Shown here: one piece after another, positions 1-7,195 of the stretch
Numbering within the stretch: position 1 is the first letter of the stretch
Layout: each line of letters opens with the position of its first letter
Source of the DNA: Planctomycetota bacterium
Lineage (GTDB): Bacteria; Planctomycetota; UBA1135; UBA2386
DNA: 7,315 nt
Reading direction: 5' to 3'
Assembly: GCA_020425915.1 (NCBI GenBank)
Contig: JAGQQZ010000595.1
Coordinates: 1 to 7,315 of the forward strand
Position numbers and translations under genes: made by a program
The notes under the pieces: generated by a model
The model's input: only the letters and a program-made list of their open reading frames with translations
What the model was told of the DNA's origin: nothing
Databases searched by the model: none

Positions 1-2140
1 AGGAAGACGTCGCGGATGCGGGGGAAGTCAGCGATGGCTGGATCGCACCGACACAACCGCCGAGGTCAGGCAGCACGAAGACGTAAGCTGCACCGCTTTG
101 TTGCTGGCTGTCGTCGCTGTCGTCGCCATTGACGCCCGTCGCCATGCTGTCCTCGCTCTTCGCGCCGACAGCGACCGTGTTGCCGGAGACCGCGACGGAC
201 CAGCCGAAGTTGTCGCCCCTGCCCGAGTTGGAGGGCTTGAGGTACGCCTCTTGGACCCAGCTCGGTCCGCTGCGCGTGAATACGTACGCAGCACCCGTGG
301 CGCTCAGACTGTCGTCCGACTGATCGCCGTTCACACCGGTGGCCGCGCTCTCCTCGAACGGCGCACCGACGACGACCGAGTCACCCGTCACGCCCACCGA
401 CGTTCCGAACTCGTCGCTCGCGTCGGGGTTCGACGCCTTGAGGTACGCCTGTTGGCTCCACGTCGAGCCGCTCCGACTGAACACGTATGCGGCCCCGCTC
501 GCTCCGGCACTGTTGTTGGTTCCGTCGCCGTCGACACCGGATGCAGCACTGTCCTCCGAGGGCGCGCCAACGACCACCGTGTCGCCGGCGACGGCCACGG
601 AACTGCCGAACTCGTCACCGGCCCCGGTGTTGGACGCCTTGAGGTAGGCCTGCTGCGTCCAGACCGTCCCGCTCCGCGCGAACACGTAGGCCGCTCCGGC
701 GTTCGGGCTCGTGTTGTCGGCTTCGTTCCCGTTCGCCCCGGTCGCCGAACTGTCCTCCCGCCACGCCCCGACCACCGCCGTGTCGGCATCGATCGCGACC
801 GACCAACCGAAGTAGTCGCCGCCACCGGAGTTCGAGGCCTTGAGATACGCCTGCTGACTCCAGTTCGACCCGCTCCGGACGAACACGTACGCAGCACCGA
901 CGCCGTTCAAGCTGTTGTCGGTCTCGTCGCCGTTCACACCGGTCGCGGAACTGTCTTCGCCGTACGCTCCGACGAGGACCGTGTCTCCGGACACCGCGAC
1001 GGAGTAGCCGAAGTAGTCCATCGGCGCAGTGTTCGACGCCTTCAGGTAAGCCTGTTGAGCCCAGACGCCACCGCTCCGGACGAATACGTATGCCGCGCCC
1101 GCACCAGCCGCGGAGTTGTCATTCTGGTCGCCGCCGAGCCCTGTCGCTGCGCTGTCCTCGAGGTGCGCCCCGACGACGATCGTGTCACCCGAGACCGCGA
1201 CCGAGGTTCCGAACAAGTCCGAAGCGTCGGGGTTCGACGCTTTCAGGTACGCCTGTTGGCTCCAGACGCCACCGCTGCGGACGAACACGTACGCCGCGCC
1301 GCTGTTCATCACCGAGTCGTCGCTGCCGTCGCCGTCCACACCGGTCGCGCCACTGTCCTCGTTCGGCGCACCGACGACGATCGTGTCGCCGGACACCGCG
1401 ATCGCCGAACCGAACTCGTCCGACGTCGCCGTGTTGGATGCCTTCAGGTAGGCCTGCTGCACGACCGGGTCGACCGTGAGGGGATACCGGGCTCCCGTAT
1501 CGTCGACGGCGATGCGAAGACCTTCGTGCGTTCGCTCGATCCGCGCCGGAAGGTCCATGCCGTCCGCGTCGAACGCGACCAGGCCGGCGTAGTCGAGGAC
1601 GTGAACGCCCGCTCGATCCTCGAATCGGACGCTGCGTCCGCCGGCGAACACCGTCGGCGTCAGATCGCCGCGCAATCGCAGTTCGAACCGGATCTCGCCG
1701 CCGCACGTCCCCGGTCGCGCGTGCAGCGTGAACCCGTGCTCGAACCCGGTCGCGGCGTTCCGGTACCACTCGGTGAGGCGGGTGTCGTGGCGATAGTCCA
1801 TCCGGCACCCCGCCGCCGTCGCGTCCGCATCGTCGGTCACGACGACGTCGCACCCCACGCCTCCATAACCGACGAGCTCGAGTCCCCACCGCCAACCGCC
1901 CGCCCGAGGCACCGCCGTGAAGCCACGACCGTCGAACTCGATCGAGAACCCCTGGCCTGGTTGCTCTGCGCGGAAGCCACCGTCGTCCGAACGGCGGACC
2001 GCGTGGCGCGCGGCGTCGTGGGCGGCCCGCACACCGGACCAGTCGGAACGCGCGATGCCATTCGGGGCAGAGTCGGTCGCGACCTGCGCGCCGACGGACG
2101 AACAAACGAGGAGAGAAAGCGAGAGAGTCGACAGCTTCAT
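1..2140 (-). CDS. Secreted seven-bladed FG-GAP beta-propeller protein, paralog A (3' end cut off by the window)
   Basis: My translation from the ATG at 2140 gives 713 codons without a stop; the frame leaves the window at base 1. Residues 1-18 (MKLSTLSLSLLVCSSVGA) are a signal peptide with a V-G-A cleavage site before Gln19; Cys13 is not in a lipobox, because Val precedes it. Residues 19-227 are the N-terminal domain shared with B and C (GFSIEFDGRGF at 64-74, TEWYRN at 123-128, FEHGFTLH at 133-140, YPLTVDPVV at 219-227). Residues 228-696 are seven FG-GAP repeats of exactly 67 residues, each with FG...SGDT.VVGA, then an acidic EDS.ATGV.GD loop, then GAAYVF.RSG..W. After GGC at 694-696 the shared C-terminal module begins; about 91 residues are probably missing if it matches B and C. 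Cys97, Cys112 and Cys146 in the N-domain are absent from B and C. The start is chosen because its signal peptide matches the paralogs; no clear ribosome binding site is seen. Family and architecture are clear, but the ligand and role are unknown. Confidence 0.9.
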   Translation of the reverse strand, partial: MKLSTLSLSLLVCSSVGAQVATDSAPNGIARSDWSGVRAAHDAARHAVRRSDDGGFRAEQPGQGFSIEFDGRGFTAVPRAGGWRWGLELVGYGGVGCDVVVTDDADATAAGCRMDYRHDTRLTEWYRNAATGFEHGFTLHARPGTCGGEIRFELRLRGDLTPTVFAGGRSVRFEDRAGVHVLDYAGLVAFDADGMDLPARIERTHEGLRIAVDDTGARYPLTVDPVVQQAYLKASNTATSDEFGSAIAVSGDTIVVGAPNEDSGATGVDGDGSDDSVMNSGAAYVFVRSGGVWSQQAYLKASNPDASDLFGTSVAVSGDTIVVGAHLEDSAATGLGGDQNDNSAAGAGAAYVFVRSGGVWAQQAYLKASNTAPMDYFGYSVAVSGDTVLVGAYGEDSSATGVNGDETDNSLNGVGAAYVFVRSGSNWSQQAYLKASNSGGGDYFGWSVAIDADTAVVGAWREDSSATGANGNEADNTSPNAGAAYVFARSGTVWTQQAYLKASNTGAGDEFGSSVAVAGDTVVVGAPSEDSAASGVDGDGTNNSAGASGAAYVFSRSGSTWSQQAYLKASNPDASDEFGTSVGVTGDSVVVGAPFEESAATGVNGDQSDDSLSATGAAYVFTRSGPSWVQEAYLKPSNSGRGDNFGWSVAVSGNTVAVGAKSEDSMATGVNGDDSDDSQQQSGAAYVFVLPDLGGCVGAIQPSLTSPASATSS
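53..1459 (-). repeat. Seven tandem 201-bp coding repeats (FG-GAP blades) in gene A
   Basis: The CTGCTG/CTGTTG complement of the Gln-Gln codons recurs in perfect register. Units end at 1459, 1258, 1057, 856, 655, 454 and 253, each 201 bp, encoding 67 residues from QQAYLKASN to the W-x end. Unit 7 has QEAYLKPSN and passes into YVFVLPDLGGC instead of an R-S-G-x-x-W end. None of the seven units has an insertion or deletion, unlike in B and C. In an integrin-like propeller the VVQQAYLKAS strand after the N-domain could close the ring with blade 7; this is structural inference. Confidence 0.93.
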
Positions 2141-2362
2141 CGAGCGAACGCGAGTGGTCTGGAGTGCACGCAACCGAGCGGACGCACATGGCGAAGCGTC
2201 TCGGAATGGTGCGGCAGCATAGCCATCTCAACAGGTCGCGACCCGCGGTCCGCCGAGCACACGCAGCCGACACGGGACCGTTACGCGCGCACGGAATCCC
2301 AACACTCTCTGCCGAACGACACGACGCGCACACGTTCACGCGCTGCTCGATCCGGCCGCGCG
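2141..2362. other. 222-bp gap between B and A, no gene seen; possible 5' region of A
   Basis: This is the only long space in the array. No conserved short ORF, tRNA-like fold or convincing U-tailed hairpin terminator was found. Just after the stop of B, CGCGC and GCGCG could pair as a weak 5-bp stem. The composition drifts from the strongly GC-biased coding pattern. On the minus strand a TATGCT hexamer (2221-2216) could be a -10 element, but no good -35 lies at the right distance. Its length compared with 23 bp and 91 bp suggests that A may be transcribed from here; this is inference only. Confidence 0.5.
2234..2250. promoter_or_regulatory. Compound palindrome upstream of gene A, possible operator
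   Basis: GGTCGCGACC (2234-2243) is a perfect 10-bp palindrome, and the overlapping GACCCGCGGTC (2240-2250) is a second inverted repeat with GACC/GGTC arms. It lies about 94-110 bp before the ATG of A, just upstream of a possible -10 (TATGCT, 2221-2216). Short palindromes arise easily at this GC content, so regulatory function is only a suggestion. Confidence 0.2.
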
Positions 2363-4705
2363 CTACGGTCCGACGACGATCTCGAGACCCTTCGACAAGT
2401 CGATGCACGCCGCGGTCGCGATGCAGCCACACTGCACGCAGAACGTGAAGCCGGGGAGCAGTCCCGGCCCGATCACGACACCGTCCGACAACGTGCCCCA
2501 CGACGGGTTGACGACGAGTCCGCAGACGCCGCAACCGATCGGCGGCGGGACCGGTAGCGGGAACGGCGAGCACTCGCCGAACAGGATCACGGATCCGCTC
2601 AGGCACGGCGTGGAAGGCGCGGGGCAGGTAATGCCCCACGAGGACGACGCCGATGCCGGGGCAGTCGTCGTTGGCACACCGGCGCCCGCGCAGCCGCCCA
2701 GATCCGGAATCGAGAACACGTAGACCGCGCCGCTGTCGGACGCGGAGTCGTCGTTCCCATCGCCGTCGACACCGACAGCGTTGCTGTCCTCCTTCGGTGC
2801 CCCGATCACGACGGTGTTCGCCGAGACGGCGACGGCGACACCGAATTGGTCGAGCGCCCCGGCGTTCGAAGCCTCGAGATTCGCCAATTGGCTCCACGTC
2901 GTGCCGTCGCGAACGAACAAGCACGCGGACCCCGCATCGTTCGCCGCCCCGATGTCATGACCGAACGCGCCAACACCGATCACATCATCGGCCACGCCGA
3001 CGGCGGTGCCGAACTGGTCGGACACGCTCGTCGTCGACGCTTTCAAGAACGCGTTCTGGGTCCAAGCCGACCCGGTCCTGGTGAATACGTACGCGGCACC
3101 GCTCGCCTGTGCGCTGTTGTCGGTCCCGTCGCCATCGATACCGGTCGCATCGCTGTCTTCGAATGGCGCGCCGACGACGACCGTCTCCCCGGAGAGTGAA
3201 ACGGCCCAACCGAAGCGGTCCATCGAATCCGTGTTCGAAGCCTTGAGATACGCCTGCTGAGTCCAAACGGAGCCGGTTCGAACGAAGACGTACGCTGCCC
3301 CGCTGTCGATCCCTCCCGTGTCGTCCAGCTCAGTGCTGTTCACGCCGGTTGCAGCGCTGTCCTCGAACGGAGCGCCGATGATCGCCGTGTCTGCGTCGAC
3401 GGCAACCGAGCGACCGAACCAATCGCCGAAGCCCTCGTTCGAAGCCTTGAGATGCGCCTGTTGCGCCCAAGTCGTGCCACTTCGGACAAACACGTACGCA
3501 GCGCCCGAGTCTGTCTGAGGCCCGTCTTCTTCCTGAAACGCACCCACGACGATCGTGTCGCCGGAAACGGCGACCGACAACCCGAAGAGGTCGAACGCGT
3601 CCGTGTTCGACGCCTTGAGATACGCCTGTTGCGTCCAAGACCCTGCCGCGCGAACGAATACGTAGGCGGCCCCGCTGTCCGCCGCGCCGTTGTCGCTCTC
3701 GTCACCGTCGACGCCGGTCGCCGAACTGCTCTCCGCGGGCGCCCCGACCACGATCGTGTCTCCCGAGATCGCGACCGCCCGCCCGAACACGTCCCCCGAC
3801 TCCGTGTTCGACGCCTTGAGATACGCCTGTTGCGTCCAAACACCACCTGCACGGACGAACACGTAGGCTGCCCCCGCAGCGGTCGCGCTGTCGTCACCCT
3901 GATCGCCATTCACACCGGTCGCCGCGCTGTCCTCGAGGTACGCACCGACCACGACCGTGTCACCCGATACGGCGACCGCGCCGAAGGCATCGCCAGCTCC
4001 GGTGTTCGAGGCCTTCAGGTAGGCCTGTTGCACGACCGGATCGACCGTGAGTGGATAGCGGGCTCCCGCGTCGTCGACGATGATGCGGAGACCGTCCCGC
4101 ACGGCGTCGATCCGTGCCGGGAGGTACTTTCCGTCCGCGTCGAACACGACCAGGCCGGAGTAGTCGAGTACTTGGCCGCCCTCGCGATTCGCGAATCGCA
4201 CGCTGCGTCCATCCGCGGACACCGTCGGGCTCAGGTCGCCCCGCAGCCGCAGTTCGAATCGGAGCTCACCGATCCCCTCGCCCGGTCGCTCGTGCACGGT
4301 GAAGCCGTGTTCGAACGCGCGTGCGTCGTTCCGGAACCACTCGGTGACCACCGAGTCGTGGCGGTACTCGACGAGACCATCCTCGACGCTCGTGCGCGCG
4401 TCCACGACGGCCACCATCTCGCCGACGTAGCCGTACCGGACCAACTCGAGCCCCCAGCGCCAGCCATCGTGACGTGGGACCACGGCGAATCCACGACCGT
4501 CGAACTCGATCGAGAACGCCTGCCGCGGTTGTTCGGCGACGTGGCCGCCGTCGGGCGAGGGTCGCACGACATGCCGCTTCGCCTCGTGAGCGGCTCGGAT
4601 GCCGGACCAATCCTCGTCGGAGAGGCCTGCGGGCGCTGGAGGCGCGACTTGCGCAACCGCCGACGACAACGTGACGAGCGCAACGATCGGGATCGAGTGG
4701 TTCAT
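2363..4705 (-). CDS. Secreted seven-bladed FG-GAP beta-propeller protein, paralog B, complete (780 aa)
   Basis: Runs from ATG at 4705 to TAG at 2365-2363. The same frame stays open upstream to 5059, but that extension lies inside gene C and reads as Arg-rich shadow; the chosen ATG begins a signal peptide (MNHSIPIVALVTLSSAVA, cleavage before Gln19), unusually lacking Lys or Arg in its n-region. Residues 19-225 are the shared N-domain (FSIEFDGRGF at 64-73, YRHDSVVTEW at 114-123, FEHGFTVHERPG at 131-142). Residues 226-672 hold seven FG-GAP blades of 66, 67, 56, 68, 67, 56 and 67 residues; blades 3 and 6 lack the acidic ATG.DGD loop, and blade 6 is the most degenerate (VGVGAFGHD, SACLF). Residues 673-780 form the Cys-rich C-terminal module, with nine Cys plus Cys672 just before it, probably disulfide-bonded after export. 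The start lies 23 bp after the stop of C with no visible Shine-Dalgarno sequence, so co-transcription with C is likely. Ligand and role are unknown. Confidence 0.93.
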   Translation of the reverse strand: MNHSIPIVALVTLSSAVAQVAPPAPAGLSDEDWSGIRAAHEAKRHVVRPSPDGGHVAEQPRQAFSIEFDGRGFAVVPRHDGWRWGLELVRYGYVGEMVAVVDARTSVEDGLVEYRHDSVVTEWFRNDARAFEHGFTVHERPGEGIGELRFELRLRGDLSPTVSADGRSVRFANREGGQVLDYSGLVVFDADGKYLPARIDAVRDGLRIIVDDAGARYPLTVDPVVQQAYLKASNTGAGDAFGAVAVSGDTVVVGAYLEDSAATGVNGDQGDDSATAAGAAYVFVRAGGVWTQQAYLKASNTESGDVFGRAVAISGDTIVVGAPAESSSATGVDGDESDNGAADSGAAYVFVRAAGSWTQQAYLKASNTDAFDLFGLSVAVSGDTIVVGAFQEEDGPQTDSGAAYVFVRSGTTWAQQAHLKASNEGFGDWFGRSVAVDADTAIIGAPFEDSAATGVNSTELDDTGGIDSGAAYVFVRTGSVWTQQAYLKASNTDSMDRFGWAVSLSGETVVVGAPFEDSDATGIDGDGTDNSAQASGAAYVFTRTGSAWTQNAFLKASTTSVSDQFGTAVGVADDVIGVGAFGHDIGAANDAGSACLFVRDGTTWSQLANLEASNAGALDQFGVAVAVSANTVVIGAPKEDSNAVGVDGDGNDDSASDSGAVYVFSIPDLGGCAGAGVPTTTAPASASSSWGITCPAPSTPCLSGSVILFGECSPFPLPVPPPIGCGVCGLVVNPSWGTLSDGVVIGPGLLPGFTFCVQCGCIATAACIDLSKGLEIVVGP
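2690..4030 (-). repeat. Seven tandem FG-GAP coding repeats in gene B, two shortened
   Basis: Blades cover residues 226-291, 292-358, 359-414, 415-482, 483-549, 550-605 and 606-672. Blade 1 lacks one residue after FG. Blades 3 and 6 are 11 residues shorter because the ATGV-D/N-GD acidic loop is gone. Blade 4 keeps the loop length but reads VNSTELDD. The blade-to-blade boundary is the best conserved DNA: 3600-3638 and 3801-3839 are identical over 39 bp and lie exactly 201 bp apart. Confidence 0.93.
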
Positions 4706-4728
4706 CGGATCGGGAAACGTGGGTCTGG

Positions 4729-7104
4729 CTACGGCTGAACGAAGATCTCGAGGCCCTTGGATAGGTCGATACAGCCGGCATTCGCGACGCAACCGCACTG
4801 CACACAGAACGTGAATCCGATCGGGAGGCCGGGACCGATCGTGACGCCGTCCGACAACGTGCCCCACGACGGGTCGACGACGAGGCCGCAGACACCGCAT
4901 CCGATCGGCGGTGGAACCGACAATGCGACCGGCGCGCACCAGCCGAACATGATGACGGGTCCGGTCAGGCACGGAGTCGTCGGAGTGGGACAGGTGATCC
5001 CCCATGACGACGTCGACGACGCCGGCGCAGTCAACGAGGGAATGCCCGCGGCCGCGCAACCGCCGAATTCCGGGAGCAGGAACACGTAGGCGGCACCGCT
5101 ATCGATCACCGAGTTGTCGAGCCCGTCGCCGCCGACACCGGTCGCTCCGCTGTCCTCGAATTCCGCGCCGACCACGACCGTGTCACCCGACACACCGCAC
5201 GCCCCCCCGAACCAATCGTCTGCCTCGGCGTTCGCGGCGACCAGAGTGGCCAGGTGACTCCAACTCGCGCCTGTACGAACGAACACGTCCGCGGAACCCG
5301 AGTTGGGAGCCACACTGTCGTCGAGGCCCGTGCTGACGACGACGAGGTCGCCGGCCGCGGCGACGGCCGTTCCGAAGTGGTCGGAGGCGCTCGTGTTCGG
5401 CGCCTTCAAGTATGCCTGTTGGCTCCACGTCGCCCCGCTCCGCGCGAACACGTAGGCCGCGCCGCTCGTCGGCGCGCTGTTGTCGCTTCCGTCGCCGTCG
5501 ATCCCGGTCGCGGCACTGTCTTCCGCGGTCGCGCCAACCATGATCGTGTCGCCGGACACGGCGACCGAGGCTCCGAATGAATCGAATGAGTCGGCGTTCG
5601 CTGCTTTCAGGTATGCCTGTTGGGTCCACGCCGAACCGCTGCGGACAAACACGTACGCCGCACCGCTCCCCAGACTCAGGTTGTTGGAATCATCGCCGTT
5701 CACGCCGGTGGCGTCACTGTCCTCGTATCGGGACCCGACGACGGCCGTGTCGCCGTCCACGGATACCGACTGACCGAACGAATCGAAGACGTCCGTGTTC
5801 GACGCCTTGAGATACGCCTGTTGCGTCCACGACCCGCCCGATCGGGCGAACACGTACGCCGCACCAGCGCTCGTCGCGCTGTCGTCCGCCTCGTCACCGT
5901 CGACACCCGTCGCCGCGCTGTCCTCGCGATCCGCACCGACGACGACGGTGTCGCCGGAGACCGAGACCGAAACGCCGAACCCGTCGGAGACATCGGGGTT
6001 GGACGCCTTCACGTACGCCTGTTGCGTCCATGCTCCGGCCGTCCGGACGAACACGTACACCGCACCCGAGTTCGTGACGCTGTCGTCCGCCTGGTTGCCG
6101 TTGACACCCGTCGCCGCGCTGTCCTCGTTCGGCGCTCCCACGACGATCGTGTCGCCGTGCACCGCGACGGACCAGCCGAAGTTGTCGCCGCTCGCCGTGT
6201 TGGAGGCCTTGAGATATGCCTGCTGCGTCCACACCCCGCCCGTTCGGACGAACACGTACGCCGCACCGCTACCGCCCGCCGAGTTGTCGGAATCGTCTCC
6301 ATCGACGCCGGTCGCCGCGCTCCACTCGAACGGGGCCCCGACCACGGCGGTGTCGCCCGAGATCGCAACGGCGAAACCAAAGCCGTCGTTGGAATCCGTG
6401 TCGGACGATTTCAGATACGCCTGTTGGACGACGGGGTCGATCGTCAGCGGGTAGTCCGCCCCAGCGTCGTCGACGACGATCCGTATCCCCTCTTCCGTCG
6501 GTTCGATCCTCGCCGGAAGGTCCTCACCGTTCGCGTCGAACGCGACGAGACCCGAGTAGTCGATCACGTGACGGCCCGCGTGATCCACGAATCGCGCGCT
6601 CCGTGCGTTGCCGTAGACGATCGGACTCAGGCCACCACGGAGCCGCAAGTCCAACCGGAGCTCGCCACCCGCCGCGCCCGGTCGCTCGTGCACCGTGAAT
6701 CCGTGCTCGAACGCGCGCGCACCGTTGTCGTACCACTCGGTCACGACGGCATCGTGTCGATACTCGAACCTTCCGTGATCGGATGTCGTCCGTGCGACGC
6801 CCGACACCACGACCATCTCCGCCTCGTAGCCATAGCGAACGAGGTCGAGGCCCCAACGCCAGTCTCCGTCGTGCGGAACGGCGAGGAAACCACGGCCGTC
6901 GAACTCGATCGAGAACCCCTGCCGCGGTCGTTCCACGCGATGCCGGCCATCGACGGAAGGGCGCACTTCGAGGCGCTTCGCCTCGTAGGCAGCTCGAACT
7001 TCGGACCATTGCGTACGGGAGAGACTCGCCGGTTCCCGGGGCGCGACTTGCGCACCGACGGCGGACCACGAGAGGAGCGACGCGATCAGGGTCGAGTACT
7101 TCAT
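4729..7104 (-). CDS. Secreted seven-bladed FG-GAP beta-propeller protein, paralog C, complete (791 aa)
   Basis: Runs from ATG at 7104 to TAG at 4731-4729. An in-frame ATG at 7143 would add 13 residues, but starting at 7104 gives a signal peptide of the same length as in A and B (MKYSTLIASLLSWSAVGA, cleavage before Gln19). Residues 19-226 are the shared N-domain (GFSIEFDGRGF, WRWGLDLVRYGY, YRHDAVVTEWYDN, AFEHGFTVHERPG, ending YPLTIDPVV). Residues 227-683 are seven FG-GAP blades: six of 67 residues and blade 6 of 55, which lacks the acidic loop and has VVVSTGLDD in place of the VVGAP core. Residues 684-791 are the Cys-rich module, whose Cys positions match B exactly (Cys705, 712, 723, 736, 739, 767, 770, 772 and 778, plus Cys683). 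The protein ends CIDLSKGLEIFVQP. Known biology: FG-GAP repeats build the integrin-alpha propeller. Inferred: an exported propeller for binding or surface structure. No catalytic motif is seen. Confidence 0.93.
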   Translation of the reverse strand: MKYSTLIASLLSWSAVGAQVAPREPASLSRTQWSEVRAAYEAKRLEVRPSVDGRHRVERPRQGFSIEFDGRGFLAVPHDGDWRWGLDLVRYGYEAEMVVVSGVARTTSDHGRFEYRHDAVVTEWYDNGARAFEHGFTVHERPGAAGGELRLDLRLRGGLSPIVYGNARSARFVDHAGRHVIDYSGLVAFDANGEDLPARIEPTEEGIRIVVDDAGADYPLTIDPVVQQAYLKSSDTDSNDGFGFAVAISGDTAVVGAPFEWSAATGVDGDDSDNSAGGSGAAYVFVRTGGVWTQQAYLKASNTASGDNFGWSVAVHGDTIVVGAPNEDSAATGVNGNQADDSVTNSGAVYVFVRTAGAWTQQAYVKASNPDVSDGFGVSVSVSGDTVVVGADREDSAATGVDGDEADDSATSAGAAYVFARSGGSWTQQAYLKASNTDVFDSFGQSVSVDGDTAVVGSRYEDSDATGVNGDDSNNLSLGSGAAYVFVRSGSAWTQQAYLKAANADSFDSFGASVAVSGDTIMVGATAEDSAATGIDGDGSDNSAPTSGAAYVFARSGATWSQQAYLKAPNTSASDHFGTAVAAAGDLVVVSTGLDDSVAPNSGSADVFVRTGASWSHLATLVAANAEADDWFGGACGVSGDTVVVGAEFEDSGATGVGGDGLDNSVIDSGAAYVFLLPEFGGCAAAGIPSLTAPASSTSSWGITCPTPTTPCLTGPVIMFGWCAPVALSVPPPIGCGVCGLVVDPSWGTLSDGVTIGPGLPIGFTFCVQCGCVANAGCIDLSKGLEIFVQP
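5056..6426 (-). repeat. Seven tandem FG-GAP coding repeats in gene C, one shortened
   Basis: Blades cover residues 227-293, 294-360, 361-427, 428-494, 495-561, 562-616 and 617-683. Six have 67 residues; blade 6 has 55 and lacks the acidic loop. Blade 7 departs most at its beginning (HLATLVAAN in place of QQAYLKASN) and carries one Cys in GGACGVSGD. Blade 1 reads EWS where the others have EDS or DDS. Confidence 0.93.
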
Positions 7105-7195
7105 CAGTTCTTGGTGAGTGAGTGAGGATTCGCGAGCGGGCATCGACTCGCGCGACGCCCCGGGGTGCGGGCCAACTTCCCGTGATCATCGCGGG
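7105..7195. other. 91-bp gap between D and C with a small inverted repeat
   Basis: No gene fits here except a possible 13-codon N-terminal extension of C from an ATG at 7143. CGCGAG (7131-7136) and CTCGCG (7147-7152) form a 6-bp inverted repeat with a 10-base loop and no T-run after it, so it is not a good rho-independent terminator. On the minus strand a short CTCA tandem run lies just before CCAAGAACTG and the ATG of C. No standard Shine-Dalgarno sequence is present. Confidence 0.4.

Noticed and set aside
53..1459. Regular direct repeats considered as a CRISPR array or non-coding satellite
   Set aside because: The 201-bp period is a whole number of codons, the whole unit is coding and similar, and there are no short repeats with unique spacers.
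98..2557. Very long plus-strand open frame opposite gene A (819 codons), with others at 3452-4738 and 5620-7125
   Set aside because: The translations are Arg/Val/Asp-rich with no recognisable domain and lie antisense to clear FG-GAP genes. Their repeated pattern simply mirrors the 201-bp coding repeats and the GC-rich codon use.
1185..2924. Minus-strand open frame of 579 codons crossing the A/B gap
   Set aside because: It is out of frame with both A and B, reads as Arg-rich low-complexity protein, and shows none of the family motifs.
4706..5059. Upstream extension of gene B by 118 codons into gene C
   Set aside because: The extension is a shadow of the 3' end of C. The ATG at 4705 starts a signal peptide that matches A and C in length and cleavage position.
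7105..7143. Alternative start of gene C at 7143, adding 13 residues
   Set aside because: Possible, but the start at 7104 gives the same 18-residue signal peptide length as both paralogs; the added segment is polar and not shared.
7131..7152. Inverted repeat considered as a transcription terminator after D
   Set aside because: The stem is only 6 bp with a 10-base loop, lacks a T-run and lies close to the start of C.
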